From JAZQHR01 sp045540815 (GTDB lineage: Bacteria; Bacillota; Clostridia; UMGS1810): 20,939 nt of DNA. Position 1 is the first letter of the stretch; each line of letters opens with the position of its first letter. A program made the translations under genes and the position numbers. The DNA is taken from NCBI GenBank assembly GCA_045540815.1, contig JAZQHY010000062.1, positions 1 through 20,939 on the forward strand. The letters are read 5' to 3'. Below are positions 1 through 6,675 of the stretch, in pieces. The notes beneath the pieces were generated by a model that was given only the letters and a program-made list of their open reading frames with translations, was not told the origin of the DNA and did no database searches.

Positions 1-58
1 TGTCTGAAAATATATAATGGTTTGTATTTGTAACAAAAAACATTTTAATAAATTGTAA

Positions 59-100
59 AACAACAAGCGTAGCAATTGCATTTTTGCTACGCTTGTTGTT
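59..100 (-). terminator. Perfect 17-bp inverted repeat, possible second terminator
   Basis: Arms at 59-75 and 84-100 are exact reverse complements around an 8-nt loop. Read on the minus strand the hairpin is followed by TTTTACAATTT, a short and imperfect U-run. It lies just beyond the tRNA terminator, so it could be a backup terminator, or the end of something to the left of the window. No gene is seen in 1-58. Confidence 0.5.
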
Positions 101-102
101 TA

Positions 103-140
103 CAAAAAAAATAAAAGACTTTCAAATGAAAGTCTTTTAT
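103..140 (-). terminator. Rho-independent terminator of tRNA-Met
   Basis: A perfect 13-bp stem (111-123 with 128-140, loop of 4) is followed on the minus strand by an 8-T run (103-110). It starts 8 nt after the tRNA 3' end, so the tRNA transcript should end here. Confidence 0.9.
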
Positions 141-147
141 CATAAGA

Positions 148-221
148 TAGCGGCAGACGGATTTGAACCATCGACACTGCGGGTATGAACCGCATGCTCT
201 AGCCAACTGAGCTATGCCGCC
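148..221 (-). tRNA. tRNA-Met (CAU), elongator type
   Basis: This 74-nt sequence folds as a full cloverleaf on the minus strand. The acceptor stem is GGCGGCA with UGCCGCU (G1-U72 wobble) and the discriminator is A. The D-loop region reads AGCUCAGUUGGCUAGAGC. The anticodon stem UGCGG/CCGCA encloses loop UUCAUAC with anticodon CAU, and the T-loop is UUCGAAU. CCA is not encoded. A G1-U72 end, and the lack of the GGG/CCC anticodon stem, argue against the initiator. From memory it resembles the Bacillus elongator tRNA-Met rather than the lysidine-modified tRNA-Ile(CAU). It stands alone, with its own promoter and terminator. Confidence 0.93.
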
Positions 222-245
222 ATATTTACTTGTGTAACAAATGAT

Positions 246-274
246 ATTTTAATATACTTTTTCCAAAAAGTCAA
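246..274 (-). promoter_or_regulatory. Sigma-A promoter of tRNA-Met
   Basis: On the minus strand, TTGACT (complement of 269-274) is separated by exactly 17 nt from TAAAAT (complement of 246-251). Transcription would begin near 239, about 17 nt before the mature tRNA 5' end, as expected for a singly transcribed tRNA. Confidence 0.75.
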
Positions 275-335
275 TAGTTTATTTGCAATTTTTTAAAAAA
301 TTTTGGTTTTGGTTTTAATATCACGTTAAGTTGCT

Positions 336-358
336 GAACGAGCAAGCCCGTTCCCTAC
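336..358 (-). repeat. REP-like hairpin, copy 1
   Basis: Stem GAACG/CGTTC surrounds the loop AGCAAGCC and is followed by CCTAC. On the minus strand this reads GTAGG, then hairpin. The same sequence recurs near 10307 and 11027. It opens a gene-free stretch (300-626) made of repeat fragments. Confidence 0.75.
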
Positions 359-371
359 ATGGTGGTTGAAA

Positions 372-416
372 GACAGTGTGTGTTTCCAAGTAAAAACGGA
401 CAGGCGGATGGCAGAC
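372..416 (-). repeat. Composite repeat, 45-bp segment (inverted copy)
   Basis: This segment is the reverse complement of 15135-15179 with 42 of 45 bases identical by hand alignment. It lies left of the 498-616 segment, which instead matches 15185-15297 in the same orientation, so one part has inverted relative to the other. Confidence 0.8.
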
Positions 417-442
417 AAGCACAGATTATTGTTATCATCTTC

Positions 443-468
443 GGGACGTCGACAAGCGCCGCCCCTAC
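443..468 (-). repeat. Degenerate REP-like hairpin
   Basis: An imperfect stem (GGGACG with CGCCGCCCC) is followed by CTAC at 465-468, the same tail as the better REP-like copies. It is a weak member and could be chance. Confidence 0.35.
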
Positions 469-497
469 AAGCAAGGCATGTGCAACGATTATGTGTT

Positions 498-616
498 TTG
501 GGTCCAGGGCAACGCCAAGGCCAAGGCCTAAGAAGTGTCTGGGGCGCTCCGAAACGCCCCAGCGGTTTTCGGGCATTTTGCCGTCCAAAATGCCCCCGCC
601 GGAGGCATAAATAAAA
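498..616. repeat. Composite repeat, hairpin-rich segment (copy 1)
   Basis: This segment contains two strong hairpins: GGGGCG/CGCCCC (541-546 with 555-560) and GGGCATTTTG/CAAAATGCCC (571-580 with 586-595). It matches 15185-15297 in the same orientation, closely from 541 onward and more loosely before that. Open frames across it (for example the minus-strand 355-663 frame) are by-products of the repeat and are not called as genes. Its right end abuts the uvrA terminator. Confidence 0.8.
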
Positions 617-624
617 CTATACAT

Positions 625-656
625 AAAAAATAAGAGGCTATTACGCCTCTTATTTT
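625..656 (-). terminator. Terminator of the uvrB-uvrA operon
   Basis: A 12-bp stem (627-638 with 645-656, loop of 6) ends in a T-run on the minus strand (625-630). The uvrA stop codon (650-652) lies within the stem. Confidence 0.9.
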
Positions 657-3469
657 CTCTCAATATGTTTCTTTAAATACTTTCCTGTGTACGATTTTTT
701 ACATTTCATACACTCTTCAGGCGTTCCTTCAAACACTATCTCTCCGCCGCCTGCTCCGCCCTCTGGACCTAAGTCGATGATATGGTCGGCTGTCTTTATA
801 ACATCTAAGTTATGCTCGATGACAACCACAGTATTTCCTGCATCGGCTAAAATGTTTAGTACATCTATAAGCCTGTGCACATCGGCTGTGTGAAGCCCTG
901 TAGTAGGCTCGTCGAGGATATATATGGTCTTGCCCGTACTACGTTTGCTAAGCTCGGTAGCAAGCTTTACTCTCTGCGCCTCACCGCCCGAAAGCGTTGT
1001 CGACGGCTGACCGATTTTAATATATCCAAGTCCTACGTCGTAGAGGGTTTGCAATCGTCTTTGTATCTTCGGAATGTTTTTGAAAAATTCAAGTCCTTCC
1101 TCGACAGTCATATCAAGCACATCGGCTATAGTTTTACCCTTGTACTTAACCTCAAGTGTTTCTCGGTTGTATCGCTTACCCTTACACACCTCGCAAGGCA
1201 CATAAATATCAGGAAGAAAATGCATTTCTATTTTTATTATTCCGTCACCCTGACACGACTCGCATCGTCCTCCGCTTACGTTAAAGCTAAATCTACCAGG
1301 ACCAAAACCGCGGATTTTTGCCTCGTTGGTGTGTGCAAACACTTCGCGAATGTCAGTAAAAAGCCCTGTGTATGTTGCAGGGTTTGAACGTGGTGTTCTG
1401 CCAATCGGCGACTGGTCAATATCTATAACCTTATCAAGATGCTCTATACCTTCAATCTTTTTGTGCTTACCGGCTTTTTTGCGAGCGCGGTTAAGTGCGT
1501 TTGCCAGCTTTTTATATAAAATCTCGTTTACAAGCGAACTTTTGCCTGAGCCTGACACGCCCGTTACGCACACAAACTTGCCAAGCGGTATTTTTACGTT
1601 TACGTTTTTAAGATTGTTTTCCTGTGCACCTTTTATATAAAGGAAATTCCCGTTGCCCTCACGTCTTTTTTTGGGAACAGGTATCTTCTTTTTACCGCTT
1701 AAATACTCTCCAGTAACACTGCCTTTGGTTTTCATTATCTCGTCAGCCGTACCCTGTGCGACAATCTCTCCGCCGTGCACACCTGCACCCGGGCCAATGT
1801 CTACTATGTGGTCGGCAGCGAGCATTGTATCCTCGTCGTGCTCAACAACTATAAGCGTGTTTCCAAGGTCGCGAAGGTTTTTAAGCGTTGCTAAAAGCTT
1901 GTCATTATCCCTTTGGTGAAGTCCTATACTTGGCTCGTCGAGTACGTAAAGCACACCCATAAGGCTTGAGCCTATCTGTGTAGCAAGGCGAATTCTCTGC
2001 GCCTCACCGCCCGAAAGCGTTCCTGCACTACGTGAAAGTGTAAGGTAATCTAGTCCGACGTCTACCAAAAATCCAAGACGTGCAAATATTTCTTTGAATA
2101 TCTGATGCGATATCATTTTTTCCTTTTCGGTAAGTGTAAGACCTTCAAAAAATGCCTTACACTCTTTAATAGACATCTGTGTTACCTCGGCAATATTCTT
2201 TCCGCCAATGGTAACTGCAAGTATTTCAGGTTTAAGCCTGTCGCCTGCACAATCGGGGCACACGCGGTTGCCCATAAGTGTTTCGATATCTGCGCGAATG
2301 TATATAGAGTAGCTTTCTTTGTGACGGCGCTGAAGGTTTCCTATTACACCCTCGAACGTCTGCTCGGTAGCATACTTGTAGTTGAATTTCACCTTTTCCG
2401 TGCCTGTGCCGTATAGGATTTTGTCTGTAACGTCTTTTGGCAGTTCGTTCCACGGAACGTCAAGGCTAAATCCGTATTTATCCACAAGTCCTTCCATATA
2501 TGCATATGCAATAGTGCCTTTTTCGGTGATGCTGTTCCAGCCGTTTGCCGAAATAGCGCCCTGATTTATGGTTAAATTCGGGTCAGGCACAACAAGTTCG
2601 GGGTCTATCTCCATAAGCGAGCCTATACCCGAACAGGTAGGACACGCGCCAAACGGACTGTTAAACGAAAAGCTTCGAGGTGAAAGCTCCTCTATACTGA
2701 TACCGCAGTCGGGACACGCATAGTTTTGCGAAAATGTGTAGTCATCTCCGCCAATTTCGTTTATAATTACAAGTCCGTCACCAAGCGAAAGCGCCGTTTC
2801 AAGCGAGTCTGCAAGTCTTGATGCAATGCCGTCCTTTATCACAAGCCTGTCCACCACGATCTCGATGGTATGTCTGTGCGTCTTTGCAAGAGTGATTTTT
2901 TCATCTAGGTCGTGTATATTTCCGTCAACTCTGACCCTTACAAAACCATTCTTCTTCGCACTTTCAAACACCTTTACGTGCTCGCCCTTTTTCTCGCGGA
3001 CAACGGGAGAGAGCACCTGAATTTTAGTGCCATCTTCCATAGAAAGTATCTGGTCTACTATCTGGTCGATGCTCTGCTGATTTATTTCCTTACCGCATTT
3101 TGGACAGTGCGGAATACCTATTCTGGCAAATAAAAGCCTTAAATAGTCATATATCTCAGTAACAGTACCAACTGTCGAACGAGGGTTTTTGCTGGTGGTT
3201 TTCTGGTCTATGGAAATAGCAGGCGAAAGTCCGTCTATATAGTCCACGTCAGGCTTTTCCATCTGCCCTAAAAACTGTCTTGCATACGCCGAAAGCGACT
3301 CTACATAACGCCTTTGACCTTCTGCGTATATAGTGTCAAACGCAAGTGACGACTTACCCGATCCGCTAAGTCCTGTGAAAACTATAAATTTATCTCTTGG
3401 AAGAGTTAGACTTATGTCCTTTAGATTATGCTCTTTAGCACCTTTAATGTGTATATATTCACTTGCCAC
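650..3469 (-). CDS. uvrA: UvrA, excinuclease ABC subunit A
   Basis: UvrA is the ATP-dependent damage-sensing dimer of cytoplasmic nucleotide excision repair; it loads UvrB at lesions. Two ABC ATPase modules are visible. Counted from the longer possible start at 3481, module one has Walker A GLSGSGKSS (37-45), signature LSGGE (489-493) and Walker B ending LDEPSIGLH. Module two has GVSGSGKSS (641-649), LSGGE (830-834) and LDEPTTGLH. Zinc-binding CxxC pairs lie near 126, 256/280 and 740/763. I chose the GTG at 3469, because AAAGGTGGG precedes it at normal spacing and the product then begins ASEYIHIKGAKEHNL, like other UvrA proteins. The GTG at 3481 (943 residues) has no clear ribosome site. The gene overlaps the uvrB end by 11 nt, implying coupled translation. 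Length is normal and no key residue is missing. Confidence 0.96.
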   Translation of the reverse strand: MASEYIHIKGAKEHNLKDISLTLPRDKFIVFTGLSGSGKSSLAFDTIYAEGQRRYVESLSAYARQFLGQMEKPDVDYIDGLSPAISIDQKTTSKNPRSTVGTVTEIYDYLRLLFARIGIPHCPKCGKEINQQSIDQIVDQILSMEDGTKIQVLSPVVREKKGEHVKVFESAKKNGFVRVRVDGNIHDLDEKITLAKTHRHTIEIVVDRLVIKDGIASRLADSLETALSLGDGLVIINEIGGDDYTFSQNYACPDCGISIEELSPRSFSFNSPFGACPTCSGIGSLMEIDPELVVPDPNLTINQGAISANGWNSITEKGTIAYAYMEGLVDKYGFSLDVPWNELPKDVTDKILYGTGTEKVKFNYKYATEQTFEGVIGNLQRRHKESYSIYIRADIETLMGNRVCPDCAGDRLKPEILAVTIGGKNIAEVTQMSIKECKAFFEGLTLTEKEKMISHQIFKEIFARLGFLVDVGLDYLTLSRSAGTLSGGEAQRIRLATQIGSSLMGVLYVLDEPSIGLHQRDNDKLLATLKNLRDLGNTLIVVEHDEDTMLAADHIVDIGPGAGVHGGEIVAQGTADEIMKTKGSVTGEYLSGKKKIPVPKKRREGNGNFLYIKGAQENNLKNVNVKIPLGKFVCVTGVSGSGKSSLVNEILYKKLANALNRARKKAGKHKKIEGIEHLDKVIDIDQSPIGRTPRSNPATYTGLFTDIREVFAHTNEAKIRGFGPGRFSFNVSGGRCESCQGDGIIKIEMHFLPDIYVPCEVCKGKRYNRETLEVKYKGKTIADVLDMTVEEGLEFFKNIPKIQRRLQTLYDVGLGYIKIGQPSTTLSGGEAQRVKLATELSKRSTGKTIYILDEPTTGLHTADVHRLIDVLNILADAGNTVVVIEHNLDVIKTADHIIDLGPEGGAGGGEIVFEGTPEECMKCKKSYTGKYLKKHIERK

Positions 3470-5420
3470 GTTTTTTCCCACCTTTCAGCTTTTGTATGTC
3501 ATCACGATACTTTGCGGCAAGCTCAAACTCAAGGTTTTCCGCCGCATTTTTCATAAGATAAGTAAGCTCTTCTATCTGTTCATCTATTGTCTGTGCCTTC
3601 GACTTAGGCTTAGTGTCATCGGTTACATATGTCTGTATAACCTCCGCCACATCTTTTTGTATGGTCTTTGGCACAATGCCGTGCTTTTCATTAAACGCCT
3701 TTTGAAGTTCTCGACGGCGATTGGTTTCCTTTATCGCTCTGTCCATTGACGGAGTTATGCTGTCCGCATACATAATTACTCTGCCATCTACGTTTCGAGC
3801 CGCTCTGCCTATGGTCTGCACAAGCGATGTTTCGCTGCGAAGAAATCCTTCCTTGTCCGCGTCAAGTATCGCAACAAGCGACACCTCGGGCATATCAAGC
3901 CCTTCTCGAAGGAGATTTATGCCCACAAGCACGTCAAACACGCCAAGTCTAAGGTCGCGTACTATCTCCATTCTCTCCATAGTATCCACGTCCGAATGCA
4001 TATACCTAACCTTAATTCCCACATCACGAAGGTAGTCGGTAAGGCTCTCCGCCATTTTCTTTGTAAGCGTAGTCACCAGCACGCGCTGATTTCTTTCTAT
4101 ATTAATATTTATCTCGGAAATAAGGTCATCTATCTGCCCTTTTACAGGACGGATTATCACCTCAGGGTCGAGTAGACCCGTCGGTCTTATCACCTGTTCG
4201 GCAATAGTGGTCGAGCGCTCCTTTTCGTAATCCGCAGGAGTGGCGCTTACATATATCGCCTGATTGATAAGCGTTTCAAACTCGCCAAAATTAAGCGGTC
4301 TGTTGTCGAACGCAGACGGCAATCTGAATCCGTAGTCCACAAGCGTTTCCTTACGAGAGCGGTCGCCTGCGTACATAGCTCGCACCTGCGGAATAGTCAC
4401 GTGCGACTCGTCTATTACCAGTAAGAAATCATCAGGGAAATAGTCCATAAGTGTGTATGGTCTTGTGCCGGGCGCACGACCGCTAATGTGACGCGAATAG
4501 TTCTCTATGCCCTGACAAAAGCCTATTTCCTCCATCATCTCTATATCATAATTTGTCCTTTGCAGAAGCCTTTGCATCTCGAGGATTTTATCCTCGTTTT
4601 TAAAATACTCCGCTCTGTCTTGAAGCTCTGACTTTATGCCGTCAATGGCTTTTTGCATCTTTTCCTTGGTAGTCGCATAGTGCGATGCAGGAAATATCGC
4701 CGTGTATGAGCGATTTGCAAGCACCTCACCTGTAAGCGTGTCAATCTCGCAAATTCTGTCTATCTCGTCACCAAAGAACTCTACACGCACCGCTTTTTCG
4801 TTAGTGTTTGCAGGGAATATCTCCACCACGTCACCGCGTACGCGAAATGTTCCACGTGAAAAGTCAATGTCGTTTCGGCTGTACTGTATCTCAACTAACC
4901 TTTTTAAAAGGTAATTTCTGTCCATCTCCGCACCCACACGAAGGGAAATCATCAGGTTTTTGTAGTCGTCGGGGTCACCCAAACCGTAAATGCACGACAC
5001 ACTCGCTACTATTATAACGTCACGGCGTTCCAGTAGCGATGCAGTCGCGCTGTGACGAAGCTTGTCTATCTCATCATTTATGCTTGAATCTTTTTCTATA
5101 TAAGTATCTGTACCCGGAATGTACGCCTCCGGCTGATAATAATCGTAGTATGATACAAAATATTCTACTGCGTTTTCAGGGAAGAATGCCTTAAACTCTG
5201 AGCATAGCTGTGCCGCTAGGGTTTTGTTGTGCGCAAGAACAAGCGTTGGTTTATTAATATTTTGAATAACATTGGCAATGGTAAAAGTCTTGCCCGAGCC
5301 TGTAACGCCCAAGAGCACCTGACCTTTCTCGCCGTTTTTTATACCGGCGGTAAGCTTGTCTATAGCCTTTTGCTGGTCGCCTTGAGGAGTGTATTCACTT
5401 ATCAGCTTAAAATCGCTCAT
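3459..5420 (-). CDS. uvrB: UvrB, excinuclease ABC subunit B
   Basis: UvrB is the helicase-like subunit that verifies damage and recruits UvrC. The 653-residue product has Walker A GVTGSGKT (38-45), the damage-probing beta-hairpin region rich in Tyr (YYDYYQPEAYIPGTD, about 91-105), the DESH helicase motif (337-340), later motifs around TLTKKMAE and QTIGRAARN, and a C-terminal UVR motif (616-646) that contacts UvrC. Start ATG is preceded by AAGGAAAGGAAGG. It sits 25 nt downstream of the DUF2520 gene and overlaps uvrA, so the three form one operon. UvrC is not in the window. No canonical GAAC-N4-GTTC SOS box was seen upstream of the operon. Confidence 0.97.
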   Translation of the reverse strand: MSDFKLISEYTPQGDQQKAIDKLTAGIKNGEKGQVLLGVTGSGKTFTIANVIQNINKPTLVLAHNKTLAAQLCSEFKAFFPENAVEYFVSYYDYYQPEAYIPGTDTYIEKDSSINDEIDKLRHSATASLLERRDVIIVASVSCIYGLGDPDDYKNLMISLRVGAEMDRNYLLKRLVEIQYSRNDIDFSRGTFRVRGDVVEIFPANTNEKAVRVEFFGDEIDRICEIDTLTGEVLANRSYTAIFPASHYATTKEKMQKAIDGIKSELQDRAEYFKNEDKILEMQRLLQRTNYDIEMMEEIGFCQGIENYSRHISGRAPGTRPYTLMDYFPDDFLLVIDESHVTIPQVRAMYAGDRSRKETLVDYGFRLPSAFDNRPLNFGEFETLINQAIYVSATPADYEKERSTTIAEQVIRPTGLLDPEVIIRPVKGQIDDLISEININIERNQRVLVTTLTKKMAESLTDYLRDVGIKVRYMHSDVDTMERMEIVRDLRLGVFDVLVGINLLREGLDMPEVSLVAILDADKEGFLRSETSLVQTIGRAARNVDGRVIMYADSITPSMDRAIKETNRRRELQKAFNEKHGIVPKTIQKDVAEVIQTYVTDDTKPKSKAQTIDEQIEELTYLMKNAAENLEFELAAKYRDDIQKLKGGKKRGK

Positions 5421-5445
5421 ATTAGCACCTTCCTTTCCTTAAAAA

Positions 5446-6207
5446 TTACCTTCCTATTATAATACTCTTTATTCTGTCTTTTTCGTCCTGGCTAAGGTCA
5501 GCCATCTCGACTGCTTTTAGTATAAGAGTTTGATACACAGCAAGATTTTTTCCTTGTGCGTTTTCATTGTACCGCCTTATAGCGCCTATGTCAAACCTAT
5601 CCACTATACCGGTTTTACCGCCAAACGCAAGTTCATTTTCTACATTTGCCGTTATTATCCCGTCAAAATTCTCCGTATCACCCATAAGCTCCCTTGCAAT
5701 GCCGATAAGTGTAGATATTCCGCTCTGCACATAAAACATCGCAAGGTCTATGTTTTCCTTCTTTGAAGGCGATATTTCATTAACACTTATGCCGTTTGAC
5801 AAAAGAAAGCGCTTAAATTCTCCGTAGCCAGAGCCTTTTCCTTCTATATATAATGTTTTTCCGTCAGGAGAAAACACAGTTGCCACCGCATCTGCTCCTG
5901 TATCGCCCAACGCATCGCAAATAGCGCTTGTGCTCTCGGCACACACTATCTTTCCTGATAAATTATATTTACCAAGCCTCAACACCGCTTTTCGTAAATC
6001 TTCATCACCAACCGACACCGATATCACATCGCAGGTTTCTATTAGTTCAGCCATATCAAAGCACGCTCTTGCTTTGAGGCTGACCGCTGTTTCCACGCAA
6101 AGCTGTACATCATCGGTATAGACTGAATCAATATTTATGTTATTTTTTAGCATCAGTTGTGCAAAGCCCAATCTGTCTGTATTATTTCCGTAAAATCCTA
6201 TTTTCAT
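5446..6207 (-). CDS. Rossmann-fold DUF2520 domain protein
   Basis: This is a 253-residue cytoplasmic protein of unproven function. The N-terminal half looks like an NAD(P)-binding Rossmann fold: MKIGFYGNNTDRLG is a loosened glycine loop, followed by alternating strands and helices, including CDVISVSVGDEDLRKAVLRL near 59-78. The C-terminal half matches the helical DUF2520 pattern, with NIDLAMFYVQSGISTLIGIA (152-171) and a TGIVDRFDIGAIRRY stretch (about 199-213) where relatives have TGPIxRGD. Such proteins are annotated as oxidoreductase-like, related to pyrroline-5-carboxylate reductase, but no substrate is known. The start ATG follows TGGTGG. It is the first gene of the uvrB-uvrA operon, which is not an expected partner. 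The missing GxGxxG suggests altered or lost cofactor binding. Confidence 0.72.
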   Translation of the reverse strand: MKIGFYGNNTDRLGFAQLMLKNNINIDSVYTDDVQLCVETAVSLKARACFDMAELIETCDVISVSVGDEDLRKAVLRLGKYNLSGKIVCAESTSAICDALGDTGADAVATVFSPDGKTLYIEGKGSGYGEFKRFLLSNGISVNEISPSKKENIDLAMFYVQSGISTLIGIARELMGDTENFDGIITANVENELAFGGKTGIVDRFDIGAIRRYNENAQGKNLAVYQTLILKAVEMADLSQDEKDRIKSIIIGR

Positions 6208-6302
6208 AATAAACCACCATATACAAATTTATCACATTTCCACTGATTTTACAATACGAATTTCGTCCTTGTATAAAATCCCCACAAAATTTTTGAAAAT
6301 TC

Positions 6303-6331
6303 TTGACAATACGGCGGTAAAATTATAAAAT
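6303..6331 (+). promoter_or_regulatory. Upstream sigma-A promoter of S-layer gene
   Basis: TTGACA (6303-6308), a 17-nt spacer and TAAAAT (6326-6331) point toward the SLH gene. A dyad (AAAATAC TGC GTATTTT, 6340-6356) covers the predicted start point and could be an operator. A further, weaker candidate (TTTACA 6248-6253, 18 nt, TATAAA 6272-6277) lies upstream. Confidence 0.6.
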
Positions 6332-6522
6332 ATAGTTGTAAAATACTGCGTATTTTTCTATGCGGGTAAAAAAATATTGTGGTATTTTCAAAAAAACTTC
6401 CTATATATTATATATAGCAGGAAGTCATAGGGTTATATCAAAGCTATAAACAAGGGGTAAATTTCGTAATATTACAAACATTACCTTAAGTTTACAGTTT
6501 TGTTACAACAATAAAATGTGCA

Positions 6523-6551
6523 TTGACTAGGCGTTTCCAGAGTGCTATAAT
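6523..6551 (+). promoter_or_regulatory. Main sigma-A promoter of S-layer gene (extended -10)
   Basis: TTGACT (6523-6528), a 17-nt spacer and a perfect TATAAT (6546-6551) preceded by TGC, an extended -10. Transcription would start near 6558, giving a leader of about 118 nt. This is the strongest promoter in the window and fits a highly expressed surface protein. Confidence 0.85.
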
Positions 6552-6588
6552 CAGTGCATAAACTAGTATTATTCTAGTTATCAGTGTG

Positions 6589-6641
6589 AGCTGTATTTGA
6601 AAGAGAGACAGCTAAACACGCAAACCCGTATCTCTTTCAAA
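6589..6641 (+). promoter_or_regulatory. Structured 5' leader with two competing hairpins
   Basis: An 11-bp stem (TTTGAAAGAGA 6596-6606 with TCTCTTTCAAA 6631-6641) encloses 24 nt. A second pairing (AGCTGT 6589-6594 with ACAGCT 6608-6613) overlaps it and cannot form at the same time. A small hairpin (AACTAG/CTAGTT) lies just upstream near 6561-6579. The ribosome site AAGGGAGGA (6657-6665) is left open. The leader may stabilise the mRNA or act as a switch; no known riboswitch class was recognised. Confidence 0.45.
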
Positions 6642-6675
6642 AAAATATATTATATTAAGGGAGGATTTGAGAATT

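Noticed and set aside
148..221. Initiator tRNA-fMet or tRNA-Ile(CAU)
   Set aside because: The anticodon stem lacks GGG/CCC and the acceptor pair is G1-U72; the body resembles elongator tRNA-Met.
355..663. Open frames in the composite repeats (such as minus 355-663 and minus 15079-15318, which share GVSERP-like text)
   Set aside because: They arise because both places carry the same hairpin-rich repeat; no ribosome sites, no domain, and the frame overlaps the uvrA terminator.
6208..6310. An SOS (LexA) box upstream of the DUF2520-uvrB-uvrA operon
   Set aside because: Only a short palindrome ACGAATTTCGT (about 6256-6266) was found; it does not match GAAC-N4-GTTC.
6667..6675. TTG start adding three residues to the S-layer protein
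   Set aside because: It is only 1 nt from the AAGGGAGGA site, too close; ATG at 6676 has normal spacing and begins a standard signal peptide.
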